Assembly: GCF_004379255.2 (NCBI RefSeq)
Contig: NC_056046.1
Span: 1,178,001-1,242,000 of the forward strand
Reading direction: 5' to 3'
DNA: 64,000 bases
Source: Salvia splendens
Lineage: Eukaryota > Streptophyta > Magnoliopsida > Lamiales > Lamiaceae
A model generated the notes under the pieces. The model saw only the letters and a program-made list of their open reading frames with translations, was not told where the DNA came from and did not search any database. The first letter of the stretch is position 1. Each line of letters starts with the position of its first letter. The position numbers and the translations under genes are program-made. Below, piece by piece: positions 1 to 12,208 of this stretch.

Positions 1-171
1 ATTTTAAAACTCCCCACCGTCAACCGCCCTACCCCCCTTCCCCATCCCCATTTCCTCTCTGCAGCTTGCCCTCCTTGTAATTGACGACGCAGGCGGTATT
101 CACCGGCGGCGACTCAGCGACGGCGATCGTTACTTCATCAAGCGAAGATCACGATTCATCATCAACTGAGG

Positions 172-2251
172 ATGCAGGAAACCAGTAAGGTAAACATAAA
201 AATTGGTAGCTAGTTAAAATAAAAATAGCAATTGCGCCTTCCATTAACATAATTGTGATCTTCTTATTTTCTGTGATTAACCACAGCTGAAGATCGGGCT
301 GTGTCAGTTATCAGTCACCTCAGAGAAGAAAGTCAACAACGAGAAAGCACGAAGCTCGATCGAGTACGCTTCCAAACAAGGCGCCAAATTAGTGGTTTTA
401 CCTGTAATTTCAACACTCGATTCATCTCGTTTTATGCTAATTTGTTCCCCTTCAAAACTGATCCCCACCATTGTGTTCAAGGAGCTGTGGAACTGCCCTA
501 ATTCGAGTGATTTCATCGCGCTATTTGCTGAGGATTTTGAGGACGAAGAAAGTGCTTCTTCGTTCAAAACGATGTCGCAAGTTGCTCGTGAACAGAAGAT
601 AATTGTTGTTGGAGGTTCGGTTCCTGAACGGAGTGGTGATCGGTTGTACAACACTTGTTGTGTCTTCTCAAGCAACGGAGAATTGTTAGCTAAGCACAGA
701 AAAGTAAGAATCTCTTGATTTCTCAACCTTATTATACACTTTGAGATGCATATTTAGACTATATTGATAGAGGGAATTGCGTCAAAATACACGAACTTTC
801 ACACGATTTGGCATATAAACTATAAATTCTGCTTCAATTGTTTCCATTCTTCGCGTAGATTTAAGCCAATGTGGAGGCCAGAACGACATGATGAAACGAA
901 AACGCGTCACTATTAGTCAAACTACCTCTTCTAAGATCCTGCTAAAAATTTTGCAAAATGAGAAAAGTTGAAAATTCGTATATTTATAGACTGGATTTTA
1001 TATAGTTTATGTGCAAAACTAGAATTTTGTAAGAGGATCATGTATGTTTGGTGTATAAGCCTCTCCTACCATATCAAAATCTCGAACTCAAAAAAAGTAC
1101 CTTAACAGTTAGACGATCTAATATAGGACTCTTTGGAAACACAGTGTTGAGATGGCAGCATGATAATTGCTTGCAGATACATTTGTTTGATATTAACATC
1201 GAAGGGGATATTGCATTCCGTGAGTCGGATACATTTGCAGCTGGATCTGATCCTACAGTAGTTGACACTGGTTTGATTGAAATTTCAAATCAATATTGCT
1301 ACAATAGTTAGATGAAATCAAAACTAATGCTATACCTCTCTCTCTGTAGATGTTGGTTGTATTGGAATTGGCATTTGCCATGACATTGGTTTCCCTGAGC
1401 TTGCTATGCTGTACAGGGACAGAGGTTGGTTTTCCATCTCCCTCCCAATATATATTTTTCTCTAATTACTGAAATTAAACCTGTTTCTTAACTATTTTTT
1501 GTTTAGTTTCCATATTCTTGATCTGTGTGATATGATTAGGTGCTCATTTAATTTGCTACCCTGGAGCTTTCAACATTAGCACTGGCGAAGCACTTTGGGA
1601 ACTCGAGCAACGAGCAAGGCAAGTATTCCCGTGTTCTCTTTTATCATGTTTCATCTTCTTATTTCCGTGCACTTACCAATCGATTCTTGGAACTTTCAGG
1701 ACAGTAGATAACCAGGTATGCTTGATCAGCCCTTGATCAGCCAATCGATTCTTGTTTCTAAGAATTCCCAGTTTTGTTTTAAAAAATTGTTTCCGCTCAT
1801 GCTTGAAATGAACCCTCTATGATTGTGTCGTCTCAGCTTTTTGTTGCTACTTGCTCACCTTCCCGTGATTCTGCTGGTTCATACCCGATATGGGGCCATT
1901 CTACTCTTGTTAATCCGGTACTAGATCAAAAAACTCTCTATTTTCTGTGTAGTGATCAAGAGCTTGTTGAAAGAAGAAGTAATTTTGTTGTTTGCTTTCA
2001 ATTTTGATCAGTTGGGTGAGATTGTCGCCACCGTAGGGCATGATGAGTCGGTTGTTGTTGCCGAAGTTGATTATTCTGTGGTTCGGATCACTAGGTAACG
2101 GGTCGAATACTATTCTAGTTTTTCCTCTCTCTCTCTCTCCCCCCTTTTATACACTTATTTACTAAGTCGTTTTTACGTTGCTAGGGAGAGCCTTCCTATT
2201 CTGAAGCAAAGGCGTGAGGATGTTTATCAGTTCATTGGCATAAATGACTAA
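172..2251 (+). CDS. NIT2: Omega-amidase / NIT2-like carbon-nitrogen hydrolase, ten exons
   Basis: Exons read as 172-189, 287-403, 482-703, 1177-1270, 1350-1424, 1540-1618, 1700-1715, 1837-1917, 2012-2094 and 2185-2251, giving 283 residues in a continuous frame. The product belongs to the nitrilase superfamily. The NIT2 branch hydrolyses alpha-ketoglutaramate and alpha-ketosuccinamate in glutamine and asparagine transamination. The catalytic Glu (about residue 46, in LPELWNCP), Lys (about 119, in KHRKIHLFD) and Cys (about 160, in GIGICHDIGFPE) are all present. The motif after the Cys is unusual, because the family normally has Tyr and Arg where this protein has His161 and Gly164. There is no transit peptide: the first exon codes only MQETSK, and an in-frame TGA lies upstream with no other ATG. 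The Arabidopsis homologue is recalled as longer and plastid-targeted, so this copy would be cytosolic. The intron at 1619-1699 starts with GC instead of GT. Confidence 0.88.
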
Positions 2252-4192
2252 TGTGTTTGGTCTTCCCATGTGTAACATTTAGCAGATGTTCGGTTTGATG
2301 GATTAGATCAGATTTAGTATTATGGGTGTTGTTCGGCTGTGTAAATATGTAAAGAGAGTCCAATACTTAATCTATGGATTGAATATTGTGAAATTTGTTT
2401 GATTGTATAGATGGGGCATGCCACTTAATCTCAGGTTAATGTTGAACTTCTCCTTTCATAAAATTACTCTTGGAATATCAAATCAACTCAATTTCAAGCG
2501 TTCTCTATATGCATTTAACTTAAAATGACAAAATGATAATAGAATCTGCTATATGCATTTAACTTCAAATTTCAAAATTTATTGATATGAAAAATAGCAT
2601 GCAACTTTTGCGTTTGTTAATGAGGAAAAGTGACTTATGCGTGTTATGAACATTATTTTATTTCACAAAAAGATATTTTTAAATAATAATTATATTTGGA
2701 GAGTAGTAAATATAATTATTGTGGTGGATGGTCCAGCCCATGATCATAGCAAAGGAGCTTTATAGCAATATAATGGGCTTGGCCTAACTGTATGCCCAAA
2801 CATATTATAATAAGAATAATAATTTAATAATAATAATAATAATAATAATAATATCACACTATCAATATATCGAGTAATATGAGAAAGAAATGTTCAGTTT
2901 AATAGATTACATAGAAATAAATCTAATAAATATTTTTCGATTGTGTGAATTCGTCCCAATATTTAATCTAGGGACAATTAGTCATGGCTTATCAGTCTTG
3001 ACATCCTATGATAAAATTAATCGCAATAAATTCAATCTCGAATGATCTCATGTCAATTTATCTTGAGTAGCTGAACACCAACTTAATCAATATATATACC
3101 TAAACACATGTATCTTGTAACAATAATATAAATTATTGGAATCCTCATGCCCAATGAAAGGGACTTAGCATCAAGGCATGCCGTTTATTAAAAGTTTAAT
3201 GTAAAATATCTAATAAACAATCTTTAAAATTCCTTGTTAGGTATACCCACAAATAATGCATAGCAAATTATTTCACTATGCATTGTATATTAGTACTACT
3301 TAGTGGCAAGCAATGCATTAGATATGTTGTATTTGTGCATGGTGTGTGTCTACAAACACTTACATATACATGCATGCTTACAAGAAGAAAATTTTAAAGA
3401 TAATGAAAGGCAAGATTAGATAATGACACTAAGCTTTGTCACACTATGGTTACCAAATTCTTGTGGTACCACATTTTGCTCAATCAAACATGAAAAGTAT
3501 ACACAATTTTTTTTTCTCATTATCTACCATATAATCAAATTCCACGCACATCACAACAAACATGTATGAATAAAGAACGAATGGATCGATATATTTCTTT
3601 GTTACAAAAGGGAAAGTAATAGGTGGATAAAATAAAATGACTTTCACGATCAAAAAAGATATAATAGTCCAAAACTAAGAAAATTGTGGCAATTGAAGGT
3701 ACCATGAAAATAGCCTTACATGAAGTCGACTCTTCTTAAATTTTCAAGTCCCTGTCAAAATTTATCACTTACTTTTCTTGACAAATTTTCAAAAACTAGA
3801 AAAATCGATCAATGATATATTTGCATAGTGTGTTGTAATTTTTATTAATTTTATTAAGTCTCTATCAAAATTTATCTCTTGTAAGTTGTAACTATTCTCG
3901 ACAACTTTTTGATACTAAAGAAATGGTGCAATGATATATTTAGTGTGTTGTAATTTGAGTTTAGGCAAAATAAAAAGATATGTCGGCTATTATTACTATT
4001 TTTGGGAAGTTAATTAAAATTCCATTATATATTTCTTGACAAGGACAATGTCCTATTCCTACCCGCAAAAAATATTAATGACGCATGAAAACATGTTTCA
4101 CATGACTAATAAATCACAATTAGAAGGAAATATCATGTGTTAAAGAATTCAAAATTGCCATTAGATTTATTAGAACCACTCTTCTTTTTCCC
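2252..4192. other. Intergenic, no gene seen
   Basis: AT-rich sequence downstream of the NIT2-like gene. It contains a (TAA)n microsatellite at about 2820-2853. No open frame, splice-linked exons or RNA gene could be supported. Confidence 0.6.
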
Positions 4193-4491
4193 CTTCAATG
4201 AAAAGAACAGGTGCCCGCAGGGACGTAGCGCAATTGGCAACAGATGGATAGATCTTGCTGCAATGAGCCTGGGTTCAAATTCCACTGCTGTCGTGTAGTT
4301 GCTTCCATCTCTCAAGCACAAGTGTGAGGCCTTGGAAGATGGGTTTCTGACAGTCAGTGGATTAAGGTCTCCCCTTAACGGGCTACTGCGTACCCTGATT
4401 TAACCCTCTCACCTCCTCACATGATGTCGGATTGGAGTGTGAGGGCCGTCAAGGCGACGGAATCGTCTTTTGCTTCAATGAAAAGAAAAGG
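4193..4491 (+). mobile_element. tRNA-derived SINE (Au-like) with target-site duplication
   Basis: The element body is about 4212-4472. Near its 5' end there is a polymerase III A-box-like sequence (TAGCGCAATTGG, about 4226) and, about 45 bases later, a B-box-like sequence (GGTTCAAATTCC), as in a tRNA-derived SINE head. It is bracketed by a 19-bp direct repeat, 4193-4211 and 4473-4491, beginning CTTCAATGAAAAGAA and differing at one base. It ends in a T-rich stretch rather than poly(A), as plant Au-type SINEs do. The family name is inferred from the A-box sequence. Confidence 0.8.
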
Positions 4492-5358
4492 TCTTTTGTC
4501 TTGTTATAAATCAAATCAAATTGTACAAAATCTTCTTGGGATCAACAAAAAAGAAAATTCTCCATAAATGTTTTAATTTCTTTACATCTTGCTACTAATA
4601 TAACTTTTAATTCTCCATAAAGCTGCGATGTCTCTTCTTTCTCTGCCCCTTTTTTCTTCTCTCTTTTACAATATCTCACAAGTTTCAATTATTGTCAAAT
4701 AATTTTTGCATGGGTGGACATATTTGTAAAATAAAATTTTGCAATGGCTACAAGGAGGTTATCTAAGGATCCAGGTAGGGAAAGTGGAGGAAAACCATAT
4801 GAGGTATTTGGTCTAATTTATGAGTTTGACTTAATATAAATACGGATTAAGAGGGGTCAAACGACCCACCAATTAGCAGCAAAATTCTATTAAATTCAAT
4901 TTTTAGAGTTGTTGTGGGCCAATGACCGGTGCGGTAGCTCTCCTTGAAGGCTTGGACTTCACTTTTCTTTTTGGCATGTCATCGGTCCGTCAATGACGGC
5001 GGTTGAATCTAGTAGCGGATCCAATGTAGTACTAAGGGTAAACTGTACCCCTAAATAATGAATACTTAATTATATTGGTTTGATAATGGAATAACAATGT
5101 CTGATAATGGAATAGCAACGTCTATATAAAGCCGAAGGAATGACCATAGTTCAATAATTTCTTAATCTCTCTCAACAAGCATCTATCAAGGGAGGGGTGA
5201 TTATAAGGACACTCTCATCTCCACATAAAATAATTCATAATTTCTAGCTAAACTAGTTTGGATCTAAATCGAATTGCTAAATATATAAGTGAAATTTGGT
5301 GATAGAGAGTATACTTTTTTATTAAATCCACCCTATAATTACGGTACCAAGAAAGACA
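4492..5358. other. Intergenic, no gene seen
   Basis: No coding exon recognised. At 5112-5119 there is a TATATAAA sequence followed by a short region rich in TCTCTC and CAACAAG, which looks like the start of a transcript or an old LTR fragment. Nothing downstream supports either reading. Confidence 0.4.
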
Positions 5359-5496
5359 CACGTGCGAGTGATACACGCGCCACTCTCTCATTGGCTGGGA
5401 TTAATTAAACGGAAGGGTCCCACGTGGCGTTAGTATGGCGAGCACACGTGTACACGCCCGACACGTCTGGGCCCATATGGACCAGCCCACCACGTG
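5359..5496. promoter_or_regulatory. Cluster of four perfect G-boxes (CACGTG)
   Basis: CACGTG occurs at 5359-5364, 5421-5426, 5445-5450 and 5491-5496. The second is embedded in CCACGTGGC, the full bZIP/ABRE-type G-box. A TGGGCCCA site II-like (TCP) element lies at 5468-5475. The segment is clearly more GC-rich than its surroundings and looks like a promoter. No gene was found within several kilobases on either side: the NIT2-like gene ends at 2251 pointing toward it, and the next gene ends at 12209. What it controls, if anything, is unknown. Confidence 0.55.
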
Positions 5497-5706
5497 CGCT
5501 CAAAAGCCTTGTGGGCTTTCAAATAGTTTTTCAGTTGAGGCTGCCAGTTCATAGGTGGGCCCATACCAAATATAATTAGTTAAATACTTACATTAGTAAA
5601 TTTAAATTAATTTATTTGTTGTTTTATTTAGTGTGATACTCCGAGTTATTTCTATTTTTGTTCTAGCCTATTATGGAATTCCATTTTAATAGATATTACT
5701 CTTATA

Positions 5707-5752
5707 GGGATCGAACCCGGGTCACCCGCGTGATAGGCGGGAATACTTACCA
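5707..5752 (-). pseudogene. Truncated tRNA-Asp-like fragment
   Basis: Read on the minus strand, the 46 bases run from the end of the D loop (TGGTAAG) through the anticodon arm to the 3' side of the T arm (GGTTCGATCCC). They match plant tRNA-Asp as I recall it, except that the anticodon reads ATC instead of GTC. The acceptor stem and the start of the D arm are missing, so it cannot be a working tRNA. It lies inside the foldback element, implying capture by it. Confidence 0.75.
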
Positions 5753-5756
5753 GCGT

Positions 5757-5836
5757 GACGCATAAGGGTTATGCGTCATTAGGGTAAGACGCATAATGCG
5801 TATGCGTCTTTGAACGACGCATAACCCTTGTGCGTC
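5757..5836. repeat. Three consecutive 21-nt palindromic units (GACGCAT arms)
   Basis: Units at 5757-5777, 5788-5808 and 5816-5836 are each 21 nt, begin GACGCATAA and end TGCGTC. The first is a perfect palindrome apart from its loop (GACGCATAA-GGG-TTATGCGTC). The second and third keep the outer arms and differ in the centre. Spacers are 10 and 7 bases. Confidence 0.8.
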
Positions 5837-5925
5837 ATTCCCCCATTCTGAATAAATCTACTGTCCATTAAAATGAAATTCCATTAATGGGCTAGAACAA
5901 AAATAGAAAGATCTCGTCATACTCC

Positions 5926-8798
5926 CTATTCCCAATATATTGTTGTCTATTTATTGGAATACTTTTTGTTATTTACACACATTTAAAATATTATTTGATT
6001 ACTCGAACATTAATAGATCATATATCATTGCTTTTAAACATTTAATTCCAAAAGAAATAGGCCAATATATATCGGATGCATGGCAGGAGTATCATGAAGA
6101 AACTAAAATAGTTTAATTTGTTTTTTTAATTAGAAATGATATTATAGGTTTTAGTTTTATAAGTGGTTGTGTGAAGTATATACGAACCACTAAACGCTAC
6201 ATGACAAGGTTTACATTATTTAAAATCAATAAATATGGAGTAATTGTTATGTGGTGTGAGTCACAAGAATTTGGATATTCAATTATGTGAACGAACAATG
6301 GGAAACTTCCATTTAAATTTGGAACTCACATTGAATTGCTTTTTTTTTAATTTTCTTGCGATGAAGTATAAAAAGCTTCTCTACTCACAATTATTTGTTT
6401 ATTAAATATCCAAATTCTTGTAACTCACACCACATAAGAATTCCATTTATTAATTCAAAATTGCAACGAAGAATTCAATTATTCATAGCCATTATCATAA
6501 AAAATAAATCATAGTCACTATCATACTATTCATGACTTTATCAACATGGCCAAAGTTGAGTTAAAACCACTAATCTCACATTTTGGAATTAACTGATTTT
6601 TGTTTACAATAATATAAAATAAAAAGGAAACATTTAGTAATGAATCCATTTAAAATAGATCCCAACAAGTATTGAATTAGACATGTCATTATCAAGTTCC
6701 CTGTAAGAGAAGGCAAATCATCAACCAAGAATAAGTATAGTCTACTTCAACCATCCTTTTCTTTTTTTGGCTTTCCCATGAACATCCATACACAAAAAAT
6801 TATTCCCATTTTAATACTTAATCATATAAATATAAGTTTTTAATTTGATGCAAAACGAAACACATCCCACATCTATACATGGATAAATGTTCAAAGGCAT
6901 AAATACGATCCAAAACACACAATATATTTGCAAGTTTAAAAAATATTTTTCGATCCAAAACACATCCCACATCTACATAATATTTGCTAGTATTTACACA
7001 ATTATACAAATTACACGTGCATGACGCAAACGTGTGGGGAATATATGACCAATATTGGAGATATAGATATAAATGCAATTCAAGAAATGAGACAAGAAAA
7101 CTATGTATCAATGGGTTATTGTGTAGTCATCGACCCCTTATGCACCCTTATGAATACACAAAAATTTTAAGAGTGGTTACGATTCCAATTATTGTAGGAA
7201 CGAAGAATATATCAATGATAAAGAGAGATAAGAAATTAAACTCAAAGGTAGCCACAAAAATTATTGAAATATTGTGTAACATAAGACACATTTAAATTCT
7301 TGAAACTGCCGACTAGTGCAGCAGATGACACATTTATATTTACAAAAAACAGACGACTGAAATAGTTTAGTATTATGGTTTACCTTTGTAAGTTTTATGT
7401 TTATGTTTATTGTGGTTTTCTCATCTTCCATGTACTATTGTTGTTTGTTTTGGTGTGTTTATTTTCATGGTTTTTTCTTCTTTTTAGTTCGTTTCGCAGC
7501 TAGTTGTTTTGTCAAAGTGTTTTGCGAATGTTATTTGGAATTTTGTAACACATCGAAAACGATCTAGCCACCAAAATTGAACAATTAAACAAATAAGTTT
7601 AATAAGTTTTGTGACATTAATTATGCATGGTTGGTAAAGAAAAATTTGCCCTCAAATTTGTGAACAGTGATTGTAACAACTCAATCTGGATGATGAGACA
7701 TGTATTAAAATACGATAGCTGCAATTCAGAAATAGACTAACCAAATTGGACATGTATATGGAGTTGATTTTGATTGTAGCTATTGATATAAGTTGATTTA
7801 TAAACACAAATAGACTGATTGATAAATTTAAATTTGTGCTACTTTATATATTTGATTTACGACATTTATGGGACATGATTAAATTTGATGGATTTGTGAC
7901 ATGCAAGTACAATTAATTTTCGGATATTTTTAAGGAAAATTTGTTGTAAAATCAATAAACCTTAGGTATCATTTCAATCGAAATAGTATATATATATAAT
8001 TCTTGTGATTTTTATCTTGGATAATAGACTATATAACTTTAAATTTTACACTGAATTTAAGAGAACAGAGTTATTGGCATACAAAAGTTGAATGGGGGGG
8101 ACGTAAAAAAGATATTTAATGAGTTTATATAAGAAAAAAAAAAAAACATAAAATGGAGTGAAACTTTTTGGCGAACTATTGTATTAGTGTATGTTATTTA
8201 TATAAGCATTAGTCTAATTATGTGTATGTGTGGCTAATTAGGGAACTTAATTATGATCATGAGATCATAGGGAGTTTAGGTTATATACTAATGAAAAGAC
8301 CACAACTCTTTTAGTTGTTGACTAAATTGTTGCCTTGTATCTATCTCTAATCATTAGAAATATATTCTTCATAATTTTAAATCTAGTTTGGAATTAGTGG
8401 GCAAATATTATTTAATTGGGTGCTTTTTCGAGTCGTGCAAGACGCCTAAAATGTGCTCCTACTATAATTGCACACATCATCTTAATTTGGGCCTATTTTC
8501 GTGTTTTAATTATGCTATTTTGGCAAAATATTAGTACTATTAGATAATAGCATCTTAAATTCATCTTATAATTGCACACCTCATTCAATTTTTATTTTCG
8601 AAAAATCTGCATTTATTACTCCTATTTCGCAAAAGGGAAAAAAGGTCAATGTTTCCACGTGAAGCTCGGATGAAATATATTGATTTAATATAGTTAGAAA
8701 ACGATTGATTTTGCAGCAAAATCAATATTGAGTTCAACCAATTAAATCTATTGAATAATTCTAAAATATAGTACTCCGGTACTTAATGGTACTTAGTA
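5926..8798. other. Intergenic, no gene seen
   Basis: Long AT-rich stretch. Open frames here (for example 6984-7295) have low-complexity, AT-driven amino acid content and no recognisable domain. A short inverted similarity exists between about 6239-6286 and 6383-6440 around the words GTGGTGTGAGT and GAATTTGGATAT, suggesting an old MITE. Confidence 0.5.
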
Positions 8799-9020
8799 CT
8801 CTCTCCGTCCCACTTGAGACGTTTCTTTTCGACACGAGATTTAAGAAAGTTGTATTTAGTGAGTTAAATAAAGTAGAGGGGAATAAAGTAAGAGAAAGAA
8901 GAGAGAGTAAAGTAAAAGAAAGAATAAAGTATGTGTGATTAGATTTTTTGTTTTTAGCCAAAAAGAGAAATGACTCAAGTAACTTGGGACAACCCAAAAA
9001 GGAATACAACTCAAGTAAGT
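8799..9020. mobile_element. Stowaway-like MITE, right end degraded
   Basis: The left end, CTCTCTCCGTCCCACTTGAG, is the Stowaway terminal signature. The body (AAAGAAGAGAGAGTAAAG type) matches the usual family interior. The right end retains CTCAAGTAACTTGGGA but has lost the expected GGACGGAGGGAG terminus. Confidence 0.65.
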
Positions 9021-9059
9021 TCATAGTACCTTAGATTTTGGATAATGTTTTCTCACAAT

Positions 9060-9738
9060 TAGGGATGTCAATGTAGCCCGTAACCCGTGGGCTGGCCCGA
9101 ATAGCCCGCCAAATTTATAGGGTTAGGGTTGGAAATTTCTAGCCCGATAAAATCAAAACCCTATTAGCCCGCACCCGATTAACCCGCAACCCATTAGGGC
9201 CAGACCCGAAAACCCGATAAAATTTCTATTATTTTATTTTTTTACTCCTAATTTGACATTTCATTGATTAATATTAACTAAAAAAATAACTTTCAATTTT
9301 ACATTAAATATACAAATTATATATTGAATTTTTATTAATATAATAATTGATAAATAAATTAAAAACTTCAAATTCACAAAAAAATATTTAAATTTCTAAA
9401 ACATGCATTAAAATTCTACGAAATATCTCAAATATTAGTATTTGATCATGTTTATGATTGAGTTTAAGCATATATCTCAAATATATCATAATTAAGTATT
9501 TTACATTGTATGAATATTAGTAATTTTAATCATTATTTATTGGATTGATCGCATGTTAATATTATCGGTACCAACCCGATTAACCCGCTGGGCTAGCCCG
9601 AAACCCGAGCTTTTAGGGTTAGGGCTGAGCTTTTATAACCCGAAATAAATCACAACCCGATTAGCCCGCACCCGATTGACCCGCAACCCGAGTAGGGTTG
9701 GCCCGAAACCCGACGGGCCAGCCCGATTGACATCCCTA
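9060..9738. mobile_element. Non-autonomous hAT-type element, 679 bp, with 8-bp duplication
   Basis: The element begins TAGGGATGTCAAT and ends ATTGACATCCCTA, a 13-bp terminal inverted repeat. The flanks are a perfect 8-bp direct repeat CTCACAAT (9052-9059 and 9739-9746), the duplication length of hAT elements. Both subterminal regions are packed with short repeats of the word ACCCGA/CCCGC in opposite orientations, and the centre is AT-rich filler. No transposase is encoded. Confidence 0.85.
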
Positions 9739-9746
9739 CTCACAAT

Positions 9747-12208
9747 AATATTTCAATGTAATTTAATAAAAAAGCATAATATTTTATAATTTCTTTTATA
9801 GTCATAAAATCAAATCTTACGAAGATCAACTGTTAAAAATTAAATTCATAGCACTAGAAAAAAGAAAAAAGAAAAAAGAAAAAAGAAAAGAAAAGAATGA
9901 TTCACTTCCTAATGTGAACATAAATGAGTTTAGCATGCAATTGGCCCACCCTTTTTTACTTTTGGTGATTAAAAATTTAAAAAATCAAAAAATGATTAGC
10001 TTTGTGTAGGGTTCCTCATAAAATCTCAATTAATTGAGCCAAAGGAAGCTGCATGCGTAAAGTCTAGAGCCCAACCATTTATTAATATTTCAATAATTTA
10101 AATACCACACTTATGCATAGAATAGTTAAGCTACGAATCCCATTTAAAATAGAATTTACGAACACTGAATTCTCTTTAGAAAATGCGTTAATTTATTGCG
10201 AATATATACAAATTCAAAAATAAAAATTTTCATTTCTTGTGGGATTAGATTGAATTGAATAGAGCTTCACAATCTAGGGATTGAAAATGACTCATAATTT
10301 TAGTTTTAAAGGTTCTATTTTTTTGTATTTTTTTTAATAATAAGCGAATAAATAATGAATGAGAACTTGAATAATGTAAACATCGTACTTTGCCACCTAC
10401 ATCCATCCAACTTTGTTGGTTGAATTTAGACAATTATAATTAAAGCCTATATAGCACACTTTTTATTAGGAAATTGTTCGTAGGTTAGGCTTTTCTTTTT
10501 CTTTAGTTCAAGAGTTAAAGAATCTTGGTGTTGGCATTAATATGTTATTAATATGTTGTTTTTGTTTATGTATTGTTAATTAATATACTTACTTTATTAT
10601 GATAACTTGACCACGATTTCAAGGTGGTCCTGATAGCAAGAATTTCTTCTACAATTATTATTAATCATTTTTGGTTAACTTTGTTGGTGAAATATGAAAA
10701 CAATGCAAGTTACTTTGTGTAAGAACAAGAATGACCATGATGGTGAAAATCTTGTTTATCGATCTCGCACGCGCACATATAGAGTAGTCGGGCTTGAAGT
10801 GGGCTTCGGTTTCATATCATATGCGCATGTATGAATTTTAAATGACTTTTTAAATGGTGAGGGAGTAGTAGAGTACTACAGAATCAGTTAAATTTTAAAT
10901 TAATATAAAGAATAATAAATTAAACATATAAACACAAGTAAACATTTTATTCAGATCCAAAACAAAAAAAAATCGCATATTAGAGAGTTATCTGTAAACC
11001 TTGTCCACCAAAAATGAATTGTCACTATTTCACCCCAACATTGTATACCAAATTACCAAGTACAGTATTAATTTGTTACTCAATTAAATATAATGAGTTT
11101 GGTGGTGAAGTAGTGGAAATATGAAGCAAAAAAGTGACAACCCAATCAATGATAGATGATTTAGCTAGTGCTTACTAACTGTAAAAAATAAAATTAACAA
11201 TTGCATTTGTACAATTGGTTTCCATTTATCTTAGAACATTATCATTTCTATTTCTGACTAATTTGCCTAACCAACAAAGATCTAACCATAGATCTCATGT
11301 CCCAATCTTTTGGCGACAAACATACATCATCCAATTTTCATTTTCAATCTTTTTTTATCTTCATCACTTGCTACATCTTTGCTTTCAAAACTAACCATCT
11401 CTTATAAGTTGTCTAGCTAGTGGTATAAAATGTTCAAGCCAAACTTTATAAGCATCTCCAAATCAATTAAAGGAAAAGCTTCAAACTACAATCACACAAC
11501 ACATAACAAAATACCTGAAAGTTAGACGAAATAAAAGAAAAAAAAATTATAAAGACAAACACACAAAAACAATAACGAAAATACACAAATAAATAAATAA
11601 CCTCAAAGACAAGAACCAGAAACCACGAAGATAAACAACAACTAATAAACTATAGAAATATTTAATAAACTATATTGGTCGTCAGCTTTCAAGAAATTAA
11701 ATACTGGTATTACCATTGCAATGTATAAATAACATAATTAAATAAAAATATGCTGTTGCCCAAATATTTCGAATTCAAAAACATAAACATATTATTCAAT
11801 TAAATTATTAAAAAAACTAAATTAATTTAGACCCCCAAATTCAAGAAAATAAAAGTAAAAGGTTCCGAATGGGTATTTCACAGTCACACTAAAACAGAGC
11901 ATTTGCTTTAACCTCTCTCCATAATCTTGTCCACCTCAGATCCTTCACCTTTACTTTTCCACTGCATGCTTCACATTTCCATTTAATCCCAAATTATTAA
12001 TTTACTAACAACATTTTCAAATTTATTTGAATTCACATACTTTTATTCACCACCACCAAAGACACACACTACCAAGAAAACAATGCACAAAATTAAATTG
12101 ATTACAGTCAGATACTACTCGTAAACCCCCAAACCAATAATAATAAAAAAAACTAAAATTACATACTAATATTCTTAATTACTAATACTTAAACCATTAT
12201 TAAATATT
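9747..12208. other. Intergenic, 3' of BIG GRAIN 1-like gene, no gene seen
   Basis: AT-rich, with a (GAAAAAA)n simple repeat at about 9858-9898. The stretch nearest 12200 presumably holds the 3' untranslated region of the minus-strand gene. No other feature could be supported. Confidence 0.5.

Larger units (their letters stand above)
5642..5918. mobile_element. Foldback / MITE-like element with tRNA-Asp fragment and hairpins
   Basis: Two inverted arms of about 40 bases (5652-5690 and 5867-5907) match with few differences; both carry the sequence CTATTTTTGTTCTAGCC in opposite orientation. A direct repeat ATACTCC flanks the element (about 5635-5641 and 5919-5925) and may be the target duplication. 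Inside are a partial tRNA-Asp and three 21-nt hairpins, listed separately. No transposase is present, so the element would be non-autonomous. Its superfamily is uncertain. Confidence 0.6.

Noticed and set aside
301..718. Open frames in two phases at the start of the window
   Set aside because: They cross the NIT2 intron at 404-481 and lie partly in the wrong frame; the spliced exons explain the region.
4212..4290. Stand-alone tRNA gene
   Set aside because: The A and B boxes belong to a SINE head; no cloverleaf with a paired acceptor stem can be drawn.
5707..5752. Functional tRNA gene
   Set aside because: The acceptor stem and part of the D arm are missing and the anticodon is altered.
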